DNA of 64,000 nt. Source: an uncultured Bacteroidales bacterium (GTDB lineage: Bacteria > Bacteroidota > Bacteroidia > Bacteroidales > FEN-979). The notes under the pieces are model-generated. The model was not told where the DNA came from and ran no database searches. It worked only from the letters and a program-made list of their open reading frames with translations. Made by a program: the position numbers and the translations under genes. Position 1 is the first letter of the stretch. Every line of letters starts with the position of its first letter. Below are positions 27,150 through 35,305 of this stretch, piece by piece. Location of the stretch: positions 1 through 64,000 of the forward strand of contig CAIYJU010000046.1 of assembly GCA_903926565.1 (NCBI GenBank), written 5' to 3'.

Positions 27150-27333
27150 AATTAATTACCCTTTCTCGCATATTTTGACCTACCTTGCCGCGTTTTAAAA
27201 TCTCAGGTATACAAGGATCACTATTCCCGGATACACATTAATAGGCTCATGCTGTTGTATGGTTCACACCCTTTTTGCTGCTCAATCCTGATTAGTAAAG
27301 GCCCCACGATGCTGCATAAAAAACAAATTAAGG

Positions 27334-30300
27334 ATGAAAAAAAACAAAGAGAAAGCAAAACGCACTGATGCCAATGGGATTCCGATACCCGACGATAATG
27401 GCAAATTAACCGGAAGCCACGGTTCCGATACTGATATCACCAAACTTAAGCAATCGGAGGAAAAACTGAAACAGGTATCCGCCCGTTTGGAATTAGCCAC
27501 CCGTGCCGGGGGTGTCGGTATCTGGGACTATGATATTGTTCAGAATACCCTGTTGTGGGATGACCAGATGTTTGCGCTCTACGGAATTGAAAGAAACGAT
27601 TTTAGCGGAGTGTATGAAGCCTGGCGGTCAGGGCTTCATCCCGACGACATGAAGCGTGGCGATAACGAAATCCAGATGGCGATAAGTGGCGAAAAAGAGT
27701 TTGACACTGAATTCAAGGTAACCTGGCCCGATGGTTCTGTTCACAATATCTGGGCTCTCGCGGCAGTTCAACGCGATGATTCAGGAAAGGCGCTGCGCAT
27801 GATTGGCACGAATTGGGACATCACTGAACTCAGGAAGGCAGAAAAGATAAAGCTGGATGATTCTGAAAACAGGTATCATTCGATTTTCCATGGAAGTCCG
27901 GACGGAATGCTGATAGCTGATGAGCAAACCAAAATGATCCTGTTTGCGAATCCGATGCAATGTAAGATGCTTGGATATACCGAAGATGAACTGAAGACGA
28001 TGACTATTGCCGGAATCCATCCGGCTGATACTTTTCAAGATACCCTTTCGGAATTCGAGAGGATGGCACAAGGGGAAAAAACCAGGGCCGAAAATATTCA
28101 ATGTCTGAAAAAGAATGGAGAAATTTTTTATGCGGATATCGCGTCCAGCTTAATTGCCATAAATGGCAGAAAATGTATCGTAGGTTTTTTCAGGGACAAC
28201 ACCCACCGCAAACAGGCGGAACAGGAAATCCTCAACCTCAACGTCAACCTCGAATTAAAAGTGCAGGAGCGAACTGCCCAGTTAGCCATCAGCAATGCAA
28301 AACTTGAGCAGGAAAATGCAGAACGTCTAAAAGTTTCCACAGCGCTGCAGGAATCGCTGGACCGGCTAAGCAAAATTGCCGACAGGATACCCGGCGTTGT
28401 TTACCAGTACCGGTTGAACCCCGATGGCTCCTCCTGTTTCCCATTTGCCAGTGAAGGCATTCATGACATTTATCAGGTTAGCCCGGAGGAAGTAATTCAT
28501 GATGCTTCCATCGCATTTTCAAGGATTCACGCTGATGATTTCGATGGCGTGGTTGCTTCCATTCAGGCATCGGCGAAAAACCTTACACTTTGGCAGCACG
28601 ATTACAGGGCGAAGTTTAACGATGGAACAATCCGTTGGCTGGCAGGCAACGCGATGCCTCAACAGCAGGTTGATGGTTCGGTATTATGGCATGGTTTTAT
28701 TTCTGACATTACTGAGCGCAAGCGGGCAGAAGAGGACATTGAAGAGAGCAGGGAAAAGTACCGTGGCCTGTCGGAGGCTTCATATGAAGCAATCTTCTTT
28801 TCGGAGAAAGGCCTTTGTATCGAGCAAAACCTGGCTGCCGAATTAATGTTCGGGTATACAACTGAAGAAGCCCTGACAAGGTACGGAACCGAATGGATCG
28901 TGCCCGAAGACAGGGATATGGTCATGAATAAAATGTTATCAGGAATCGAAGATCCCTATGAATCAACTGCCTTAAGAAAGGATGGCACAACATTCCCTTG
29001 CATTTTACGAGGAAGGAAGATGTGTTATAAGGGGCGAAATGTAAGGGTTACCTCCTTAACCGACATCACAGGGCAGAAAATGCTGGAGAACTCCCTGCGG
29101 AAGAGTGAAGCAGAAAAAGCGGCAATTATACGCGCAGTTCCCGATCTGATGTTCCGTATCCACCGCGATGGCACCTTGCTGGATGCACACAGCCATGATG
29201 AATCGATGTTATACAGCTCCAGGGAAGTGTTTGTCGGAAAAAAGCTCAGCGAGGTACTGCCTCCCGAAGTGGCCGGTAAAGCCATGATCGCCATTGAGAA
29301 TGTCTTTACCACAGGCACAGCGGAACTTTTTGAATATGAACTCACTGTTCAGGGTAAGAACTGCTATTTCGAGGACAGAATCATTGCCATTTCGGGGGAT
29401 GAAGTGCTTTCGATCATCCGTGATATTACACATCGCAAGGAATCGGAGGCCGCATTGAAAATGCAAACCGCTGCTTTCGAATCTTTTGCATTTGCCATTA
29501 TTATAACCGATATAACTGGTAAAATTCAATGGGCAAACAGCAGTTTTTCAAAACTTACAGGATATTCTGTTGACAATGCCATCGGGAAAACGCCGGGAGA
29601 TCTGCTAAAATCAGGTAAACAGGATAAGGAGTTTTACAGAAAGTTCTGGGATACGATCCTGAGCAAAAATGTATGGAGTGGCGAAATTATCAACCGCAGG
29701 AAAGACGGCAGTCAATATTATGAAGAGGAAACCATCACGCCTGTTCTGGATTCCCATGGTAATATTTCAAGCTTTATTGCCATCAAAATAGACATCAGCG
29801 ACCGCAAAAAACTATACCAGGAACTTGCTGACGAAAAAAGGAGGCTGGCGGACATCATCAAAGGTACCAACGCCGGAACCTGGGAATGGAACATACAAAC
29901 CGGTGAAATCATATTTAATGACCAATGGGCTGCGATGCTGGGCTATACCCTGGAAGAAATCTCTCCGTTAAACATCCAAACCTGGATAAAATATTCCCAT
30001 CCTGACGATTTAAAGGCATCGGATGTAATATTGAAAAAGCATTTTAATAAAGAATTGTCTTATTATTTATTTGAATCAAGAATGAGGCATAGAAATGGCG
30101 ATTGGATATGGGTTTTAGACCGGGGAAAAGTGCATGAATGGGACAGTAATGGTAAACCGCTCAAAATGTCTGGGACACATCAGGACATTACCGAACAAAA
30201 AAGAGTTGAAAAAGCCTTGCTGAAAGCCAAAAGCGAAGCAGAGAAAGCAAATCAGGCCAAAAGCGAATTTCTGTCGCGCATGAGCCACGAACTGCGCACG

Positions 30301-31383
30301 CCAATGAATTCCATCCTCGGCTTCGCCCAACTTATGGAAATGGGCGATCTGAAACCATCGCATAAAAAGGGGGTAAGTCACATTTTGAACAACGGCAGGC
30401 ACCTGCTCGATTTGATAAACGAAGTACTCGACATTGCAGGAATCGAAGCCGGAAGGCAAACTCTGACACCCGAACCTGTATTATTGTCCGGTATTATTCA
30501 TGAAGTATTTGATGTTGTTCATGTTTCAGCAGCTAAAAAAAATACGACACTTCAACTTATTGATTCACTTACCAATAGGTTTTTCGTTATGGCCGACAAA
30601 CTCCGGTTGAAGCAGGTGTTGCTTAATTTAACCAGCAACGCCGTAAAATACAACCGTGAGGGTGGTTCTGTCATAATCAAAACAGAATTGAAGCAAACAA
30701 TAACCCCGGAAATTTCATTTGTAAGAATATCGGTGAGCGACACAGGTCACGGAATCAATCCTGAAGATATCGAAAAACTGTTTTTGCCGTTCGAACGTAT
30801 CGGCGCTGAAAGAACCGGTATTGAAGGTACAGGCCTTGGGCTCATGGTGGTTAAAAAACTGATGGACGCCATGGGCGGATGTGTCGGGGTTGAGAGCGTG
30901 CCGGGCGAAGGAAGTAACTTCTGGATTGAATTGCCGCACTTCGCAGAAAAGGGAGTTGAGCCTCAGCCAACAGAACAGAGAAGCGCGCACCACGATATGA
31001 TAACCGAAAAAACAGGAACCATCCTCTACATCGAAGACAATGCCTCGAACACTGCATTGGTAGAACAAATCCTGCTCACCCTGCGACCAGACATTCTTTT
31101 GGTGACCAGTACAAAGGGAGAGCAGGCAGTTCCTCTGGCCATCGAACACACCCCGGATTTAATTCTTCTTGATCTCGATTTGCCGGATGTACAGGGGTTC
31201 GATGTACTCAGACTTCTGCTGGCAGAAGATAAAACAAAGGAAATTCCGGTTGTCATTATCAGCGCTGATGCGATGCCTAAACAGATCGAAAAACTAATGA
31301 AAGCAGGATCCAAAGATTATTTAACCAAGCCATTGGATGTAATCTCATTTCTGCATACGGTAGATGTGTGGGTTGAGAATTAA
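27334..31383 (+). CDS. seven-PAS hybrid sensor histidine kinase with receiver domain
   Basis: 1,349 residues and no membrane segment, so cytosolic. It starts inside what looks like the tail of a PAC motif (GIPIPDDNGKLTGSHGSDTD, ITK), meaning an upstream PAS was probably lost. PAS/PAC domains then lie at about 45-170, 172-298, 353-470, 471-588, 589-708, 709-828 and 829-960, with a coiled coil at about 300-350. The HisKA box (SRMSHELRTPMNSILGFAQL) has its phospho-His at residue 985. An HATPase domain (DTGHGINPEDIEKLFLPFER, GTGLGL) follows. The C-terminal REC domain has LLDLDLPDVQGF (phospho-Asp 1280) and the late Lys in YLTKPLD. The REC is the only output, so a phosphorelay partner is elsewhere. 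No DNA-binding gene is adjacent. Confidence 0.9.
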   Translation: MKKNKEKAKRTDANGIPIPDDNGKLTGSHGSDTDITKLKQSEEKLKQVSARLELATRAGGVGIWDYDIVQNTLLWDDQMFALYGIERNDFSGVYEAWRSGLHPDDMKRGDNEIQMAISGEKEFDTEFKVTWPDGSVHNIWALAAVQRDDSGKALRMIGTNWDITELRKAEKIKLDDSENRYHSIFHGSPDGMLIADEQTKMILFANPMQCKMLGYTEDELKTMTIAGIHPADTFQDTLSEFERMAQGEKTRAENIQCLKKNGEIFYADIASSLIAINGRKCIVGFFRDNTHRKQAEQEILNLNVNLELKVQERTAQLAISNAKLEQENAERLKVSTALQESLDRLSKIADRIPGVVYQYRLNPDGSSCFPFASEGIHDIYQVSPEEVIHDASIAFSRIHADDFDGVVASIQASAKNLTLWQHDYRAKFNDGTIRWLAGNAMPQQQVDGSVLWHGFISDITERKRAEEDIEESREKYRGLSEASYEAIFFSEKGLCIEQNLAAELMFGYTTEEALTRYGTEWIVPEDRDMVMNKMLSGIEDPYESTALRKDGTTFPCILRGRKMCYKGRNVRVTSLTDITGQKMLENSLRKSEAEKAAIIRAVPDLMFRIHRDGTLLDAHSHDESMLYSSREVFVGKKLSEVLPPEVAGKAMIAIENVFTTGTAELFEYELTVQGKNCYFEDRIIAISGDEVLSIIRDITHRKESEAALKMQTAAFESFAFAIIITDITGKIQWANSSFSKLTGYSVDNAIGKTPGDLLKSGKQDKEFYRKFWDTILSKNVWSGEIINRRKDGSQYYEEETITPVLDSHGNISSFIAIKIDISDRKKLYQELADEKRRLADIIKGTNAGTWEWNIQTGEIIFNDQWAAMLGYTLEEISPLNIQTWIKYSHPDDLKASDVILKKHFNKELSYYLFESRMRHRNGDWIWVLDRGKVHEWDSNGKPLKMSGTHQDITEQKRVEKALLKAKSEAEKANQAKSEFLSRMSHELRTPMNSILGFAQLMEMGDLKPSHKKGVSHILNNGRHLLDLINEVLDIAGIEAGRQTLTPEPVLLSGIIHEVFDVVHVSAAKKNTTLQLIDSLTNRFFVMADKLRLKQVLLNLTSNAVKYNREGGSVIIKTELKQTITPEISFVRISVSDTGHGINPEDIEKLFLPFERIGAERTGIEGTGLGLMVVKKLMDAMGGCVGVESVPGEGSNFWIELPHFAEKGVEPQPTEQRSAHHDMITEKTGTILYIEDNASNTALVEQILLTLRPDILLVTSTKGEQAVPLAIEHTPDLILLDLDLPDVQGFDVLRLLLAEDKTKEIPVVIISADAMPKQIEKLMKAGSKDYLTKPLDVISFLHTVDVWVEN

Positions 31384-31405
31384 CATCCATTACAATGGTT
31401 AGTAC

Positions 31406-32176
31406 TCACTGCCATTCCCTGAACATCTTCTTCAGCGCTTCATCATCCTTCTGGTTGAAAATATAGCCATCATTTTTGAATATCTCAAACCCCTCCGCCC
31501 CTTGTTTCAGGATCGGATAGCGTTCGATGGCCTGATATAGATATTTTTTCGCCTCTGCTGGATTATGGTTATAATACTTTACCAGTGCAATGCCAAGGAT
31601 GACGGCAATTTGTTCAGGCTCCAAAGAAAGAGATGTGTTAAAATTTTTCAGTGCAGATGAATAATTCTTCAGTGCCAGGTTACAATACCCCAGGTTGCCA
31701 TATACTGCTGCATTATCAGGGTAAAGCTCCAGCAGCTTATTATAAAATTTCACAGCACCGTGGTAATCTTCATTTTTCATATACACTTCATTGAGCAGAT
31801 TAATGCAGCTCGGACTCGCAGGATCAATCTCAAATGCTTTTACTAAATCAGCGACAGCTCCCTGGTAATCAATTGAGATTTGTTGTTTGGCAACTGCCCT
31901 GCTATAATAGGCGCCGGCATCTTCGGGATCGATATCAATACATTTCGAATAATCATCTATGGCTCCCTGTACATCTCCTTTGCTGAGCCTTGCATTTGCC
32001 CGGCAGAAGTATGAATCGGACAAGTTCTCCTGCAGCTCAATGCTTTTCGTGAAAAACTCAATTTGTTCTTTTGGTTCTGTCGCATCCAATCCTCTTTGAA
32101 ACCAGGTCGTACTCTGTGCGCCGAGCATTTCCGGAGTCAAAAGAATAAAAAACAGGTACAGGATCATTCTCTTCAT
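31406..32176 (-). CDS. exported TPR protein
   Basis: 256 residues with a signal peptide (MKRMILYLFFILLTPEMLGA) and about five TPR units (residues 25-230), including AYYSRAVAKQQISIDYQGAV and AAVYGNLGYCNLALKNYSSA. No catalytic domain. Probably a periplasmic or surface scaffold. It converges on the histidine-kinase gene (23-bp gap); no operon partner. Confidence 0.78.
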   Translation of the reverse strand: MKRMILYLFFILLTPEMLGAQSTTWFQRGLDATEPKEQIEFFTKSIELQENLSDSYFCRANARLSKGDVQGAIDDYSKCIDIDPEDAGAYYSRAVAKQQISIDYQGAVADLVKAFEIDPASPSCINLLNEVYMKNEDYHGAVKFYNKLLELYPDNAAVYGNLGYCNLALKNYSSALKNFNTSLSLEPEQIAVILGIALVKYYNHNPAEAKKYLYQAIERYPILKQGAEGFEIFKNDGYIFNQKDDEALKKMFREWQ

Positions 32177-32284
32177 AACTGCTTGCTTTTAATGGCTGCA
32201 AGATAAGTAAATTTCCGGAAAACCGTAATCAGGGGTATGATTCATCAAACCCGGGCTTGTGGTTAAAGAGTCATGACAATTCTG

Positions 32285-32292
32285 TAAATTTG
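32285..32292 (+). promoter_or_regulatory. TAnnTTTG element 4 bp before the 32297 ATG
   Basis: TAAATTTG matches the -7 consensus and ends four bases before the ATG, which would make the message leaderless if real. Weak on its own. Confidence 0.25.
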
Positions 32293-32296
32293 CATT

Positions 32297-32731
32297 ATGA
32301 CACACCTTTGTCCCGAATACAATCACGAACCCGGGGAGCATGCGGATACAACCACTGCAACGCCAGCCATAAAACTCGACAAGAAACTCCGGGAAGAAAT
32401 TCTCAGCCAGGTTCATGAAGAAGGGATGGTTATCGTTCACTGCACCTACCTGGCTGAAGTTGCGGGTGCCATCAGGATATGGAATTCAACCGTTCTTATT
32501 GACCTGCAATCGGGAAGCCGGAGCAAATTGCTGCACGCTGAGAATATCACCATTGCCCCTGTATGGATGGAGGTGCCGCCGGGGTCGACTGTAAGGTTCA
32601 CCCTGATCTTTGCCCCGCTGCCCAAAACATGCGAAACTTTCGATCTGTATGAAGACATTCCGCAGCCGGGTGGATTCCTTATTAAAGCGATCAGGCGGAA
32701 TAAGAGCGATGTTTACAATGTCACCATATAG
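32297..32731 (+). CDS. conserved hypothetical cytoplasmic protein
   Basis: 144 residues without signal or membrane segments. It has His/Cys near the N-terminus (MTHLCPEYNHEPGEH), a hydrophobic core with MVIVHCTYLAEVAGAIRIWN and the striking FAPLPKTCETFDLYEDIPQP motif, then FLIKAIRRNKSDVYNVTI. I have seen the last motif in Bacteroidetes conserved hypotheticals that may contain a beta-sandwich. No function is assigned. Confidence 0.6.
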   Translation: MTHLCPEYNHEPGEHADTTTATPAIKLDKKLREEILSQVHEEGMVIVHCTYLAEVAGAIRIWNSTVLIDLQSGSRSKLLHAENITIAPVWMEVPPGSTVRFTLIFAPLPKTCETFDLYEDIPQPGGFLIKAIRRNKSDVYNVTI

Positions 32732-32805
32732 TAAATGCCAATTGGCGGGTATCGGGTAGTTTTTTTCTGCTTTTACCCTATTATTTGCCGGCAAATAGTC
32801 TGCAA

Positions 32806-32868
32806 ATGAATAAAATTATTTTCCTGTTTGTCTTTTCATGTTTGATCATTTTACAAGGCATACCTTAA
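32806..32868 (+). CDS. 20-codon hydrophobic ORF, possible signal-peptide stub
   Basis: ATG at 32806 to TAA at 32868 encodes MNKIIFLFVFSCLIILQGIP, which looks like a complete signal peptide without a mature protein. It may be the remains of a deleted secreted gene, or noise. Its end overlaps the 3' end of the opposing gene at 32851. Confidence 0.2.
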   Translation: MNKIIFLFVFSCLIILQGIP

Positions 32869-33057
32869 CCGGATCTCTGTTTCCCTGCTTTTATCGGTGA
32901 TATATATGATCGTCCTGCCATCACCAAGAATTACCGGATATTTTCCCACCACCGATCCCGTGGCAATTTTGGCTTTTGGAACCTTAACCGGGTGATTTGA
33001 GATCGCCTTCCTGTTGTCCATTGCGTCGTTCGCTGATATATGCCGATTGTTTTTCAT
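32851..33057 (-). CDS. small Lys/Arg-rich hypothetical protein
   Basis: 68 residues, basic, no signal. It has a beta-like second half (PVILGDGRTIIYITDKSRET, then EIRLRYAL). The codon pattern and a plausible ATG at 33057 support it, but no family is recognised. It is divergent from the lipoprotein at 33207. Confidence 0.45.
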   Translation of the reverse strand: MKNNRHISANDAMDNRKAISNHPVKVPKAKIATGSVVGKYPVILGDGRTIIYITDKSRETEIRLRYAL

Positions 33058-33206
33058 CTCTTTATGGTTGTTAGTGAGTAGTTTAAAAACCCTGATCCAT
33101 TCCCATTGTCTATTAAAACACTAATTTTGATATAATATTTTTCTCCTTCTTACGTATTAACAATAAATTAACAATCAGCAACTTTGGAACACCAACATCC
33201 CGTGTC

Positions 33207-33626
33207 ATGAAAAAATTAGCAGCAGCTTTATTCATTTTATCGGTCTCTCTCAATTTTTCCTGTAAATCGTCTAAAACCGATGATGTTGCATGTACCCAGG
33301 AGTACAAAATCCTGAATATTTCTATCACAGATTCAGCATCCCATCCTGTTCATCTGAGCAACTATTATGTTAAAAAAGTTGCAACCGGCGAAATGATTGA
33401 TTTTTCAATGGAAGACCCCTATTATGACAGCATCAACAGGATCCAGGGATACTATTGTCTGTTTACCGATGGGAAAATGGGGATGACTGCAAAAAGCGGA
33501 ACCGAATTTGAATTTCACGGGAGCCTGGGTTCCGTGGAAATTGTGAATGAAAAGTACCTGATTGGCAATGATGGTTGCCATGTTAGATTGATATCCGGGC
33601 AGGCTGTGATTGTTATTGCAAAATGA
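33207..33626 (+). CDS. lipoprotein of unknown function
   Basis: 139 residues with a lipobox (LNFSC, Cys about residue 19) after a typical signal (MKKLAAALFILSVS). The mature part has two further Cys (DVACTQ and GNDGCHV) and a beta-rich composition. No domain is recognised. It converges on the T9SS BNR gene that ends at 33652. Confidence 0.65.
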   Translation: MKKLAAALFILSVSLNFSCKSSKTDDVACTQEYKILNISITDSASHPVHLSNYYVKKVATGEMIDFSMEDPYYDSINRIQGYYCLFTDGKMGMTAKSGTEFEFHGSLGSVEIVNEKYLIGNDGCHVRLISGQAVIVIAK

Positions 33627-33651
33627 CCGGTGTGCGCCCCCGGCACCTGAA

Positions 33652-35292
33652 CTACTTAAATTGAACCATCTTTCCGGTTTCGACCCGGTCATTCACTGTC
33701 AAACGGTAAAAGTAAACACGGCTGGCGGATCGGGGCTGAACTAAACCATCACCAGGTTTAAACAGCACTTCAAAATAGCCGGGTGACCTGAATCCGCTGA
33801 CAGGTTCTGCAATTAAATTACCCAAAACATCAAAAACTTTCAGGGAGACAATACCCGGTGAAGCAATACGGAAGCCGATTTTTGTCTGTGACTGGAAAGG
33901 ATTGGGGTAACTCCTTGTCAATCCTCGTGAATTGGCCTGAATTTCCTGGTCATCCACACCCTCAAGATTTACAAAGTCAATGGGAACCGTCCATATCTGG
34001 TAAACGCCGCTCGAATTATCCATCCACACAGTCCATAGTTTTGAATCCGTTGAAGTGAGATCGATGATGTCGCCCTGGTAACCTTGCCCCAAACCGCCGA
34101 TCGGCTTTGGCTCAAAATGATGGTCACTGATTTCATACTCTTTCCAACTGTTGCCGCCGTCGGTGGAACGGGCAAGGAAAACACCTGTTGAGTCAGTGGT
34201 TGTCGTACGGTCATCATAAAAAATGATGTTCACCGCCCCGAACTTATCAACATGGATATTTGGAAAATACTGGGTCTTCCCGTTGTCTAACGCATCCTGG
34301 TTCACCCTGATGCCCTCCGACCATGTCAACCCGGCATCCGAAGAACGGTACATGACGATATCAGGATCTGAACCAGAAGGGGCATGATTTTTCTGGCCGG
34401 TCACAATATAAATCCACCCCCGTCTGGGGCCCTGAGTGGTATCAACCGCCATGCATGGCAGTCCGTTTACCCTGATGTTGTTTTTATTGGATAAGATCCC
34501 GGTGATGCCATTCATGCTGACGGCATTTTCGTTCACAATCCAGTCCATTCCCCCGTTTGAAGAGGAGGCAAACCCGGCAAGGATCTCTTTGAAAGGGGAA
34601 ACATCCGTCACCCCGGCCCAGCAAAGGTAAACTTCTCCGTTTGGTCCCATTGCCAGGTCACCTCCGGCACACCTGATCGTTGGATTATTCACCTGTTTTG
34701 GCACCGACCAGCTCTGGGCTCCGTTGATGGTATATGAAAACATCAGCGGAAATGGTGAGGCAAATTGCACCCAGGCAGCATACGATCTACCCCGGAAGGG
34801 ACTGGCAGCATTGGCATCAGTTGTTAATGAAGCCCTTTCCAGGTCATCGGTGGATATCACTTTCTGGGATGACCAGGTTTGCCCGTTATCATAAGAATAG
34901 TGAGAGTACAGGCCGACAAACGGGGCCCTGCCGAGGCGGGTAATGATAAATGTCCCGTTTTTATCAATCGTAATCCCCGGGTCCCCGCCATGAAACGCAA
35001 TGGGGGCCCCGGTACAGGTATCGTTTCCCCGCCATGAGGCACCGCCGTTGGTGGTTGTATAAATTCCTTCACTGATGAAAAATGGAAGAAAATTGATGGT
35101 ATTGCACCCGGCAAACAGGATGTTCTGGTCGAGCGGACTCTTTACCAGGAACACCTCGGTTTGCGCAATATTGCTGGGATAAATCCGGTAGTTACTGCCA
35201 ATTTTCAGGTTGGAACGATCCGGGTTATTCGTCTGAGCGGCCAGGTCAGAAAGTGTAAATAACCCGAGTGTCAACAGATACCAGCTTCTCAT
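33652..35292 (-). CDS. T9SS cargo: secreted sialidase-fold (BNR) protein
   Basis: 546 residues: a signal peptide (MRSWYLLTLGLFTLSDLAAQ), a propeller-like region with Asp-box motifs SSDAGLTW and STDGGNSW, and a C-terminal T9SS type A domain (SYPNPFQSQTKIGF ... VYFYRLTVNDRVETGKMVQF). It is a shorter paralog of the protein at 8279-11722; both share FYDDR, SxDGGNSW and SD..F.P.PI.GL stretches in the same order. No catalytic sialidase triad was identified. Its gene precedes the 35306 T9SS gene by 13 bp on the same strand, suggesting cotranscription. Confidence 0.85.
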   Translation of the reverse strand: MRSWYLLTLGLFTLSDLAAQTNNPDRSNLKIGSNYRIYPSNIAQTEVFLVKSPLDQNILFAGCNTINFLPFFISEGIYTTTNGGASWRGNDTCTGAPIAFHGGDPGITIDKNGTFIITRLGRAPFVGLYSHYSYDNGQTWSSQKVISTDDLERASLTTDANAASPFRGRSYAAWVQFASPFPLMFSYTINGAQSWSVPKQVNNPTIRCAGGDLAMGPNGEVYLCWAGVTDVSPFKEILAGFASSSNGGMDWIVNENAVSMNGITGILSNKNNIRVNGLPCMAVDTTQGPRRGWIYIVTGQKNHAPSGSDPDIVMYRSSDAGLTWSEGIRVNQDALDNGKTQYFPNIHVDKFGAVNIIFYDDRTTTTDSTGVFLARSTDGGNSWKEYEISDHHFEPKPIGGLGQGYQGDIIDLTSTDSKLWTVWMDNSSGVYQIWTVPIDFVNLEGVDDQEIQANSRGLTRSYPNPFQSQTKIGFRIASPGIVSLKVFDVLGNLIAEPVSGFRSPGYFEVLFKPGDGLVQPRSASRVYFYRLTVNDRVETGKMVQFK

Positions 35293-35305
35293 CGATATTT
35301 CTTAA

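Noticed and set aside
24122-27300. Integrated element with duplicated tRNA 3' end
   Set aside because: No repeat of the tRNA-Arg 3' end was found downstream in the window and no integrase gene was seen, so an attachment site is not reported.
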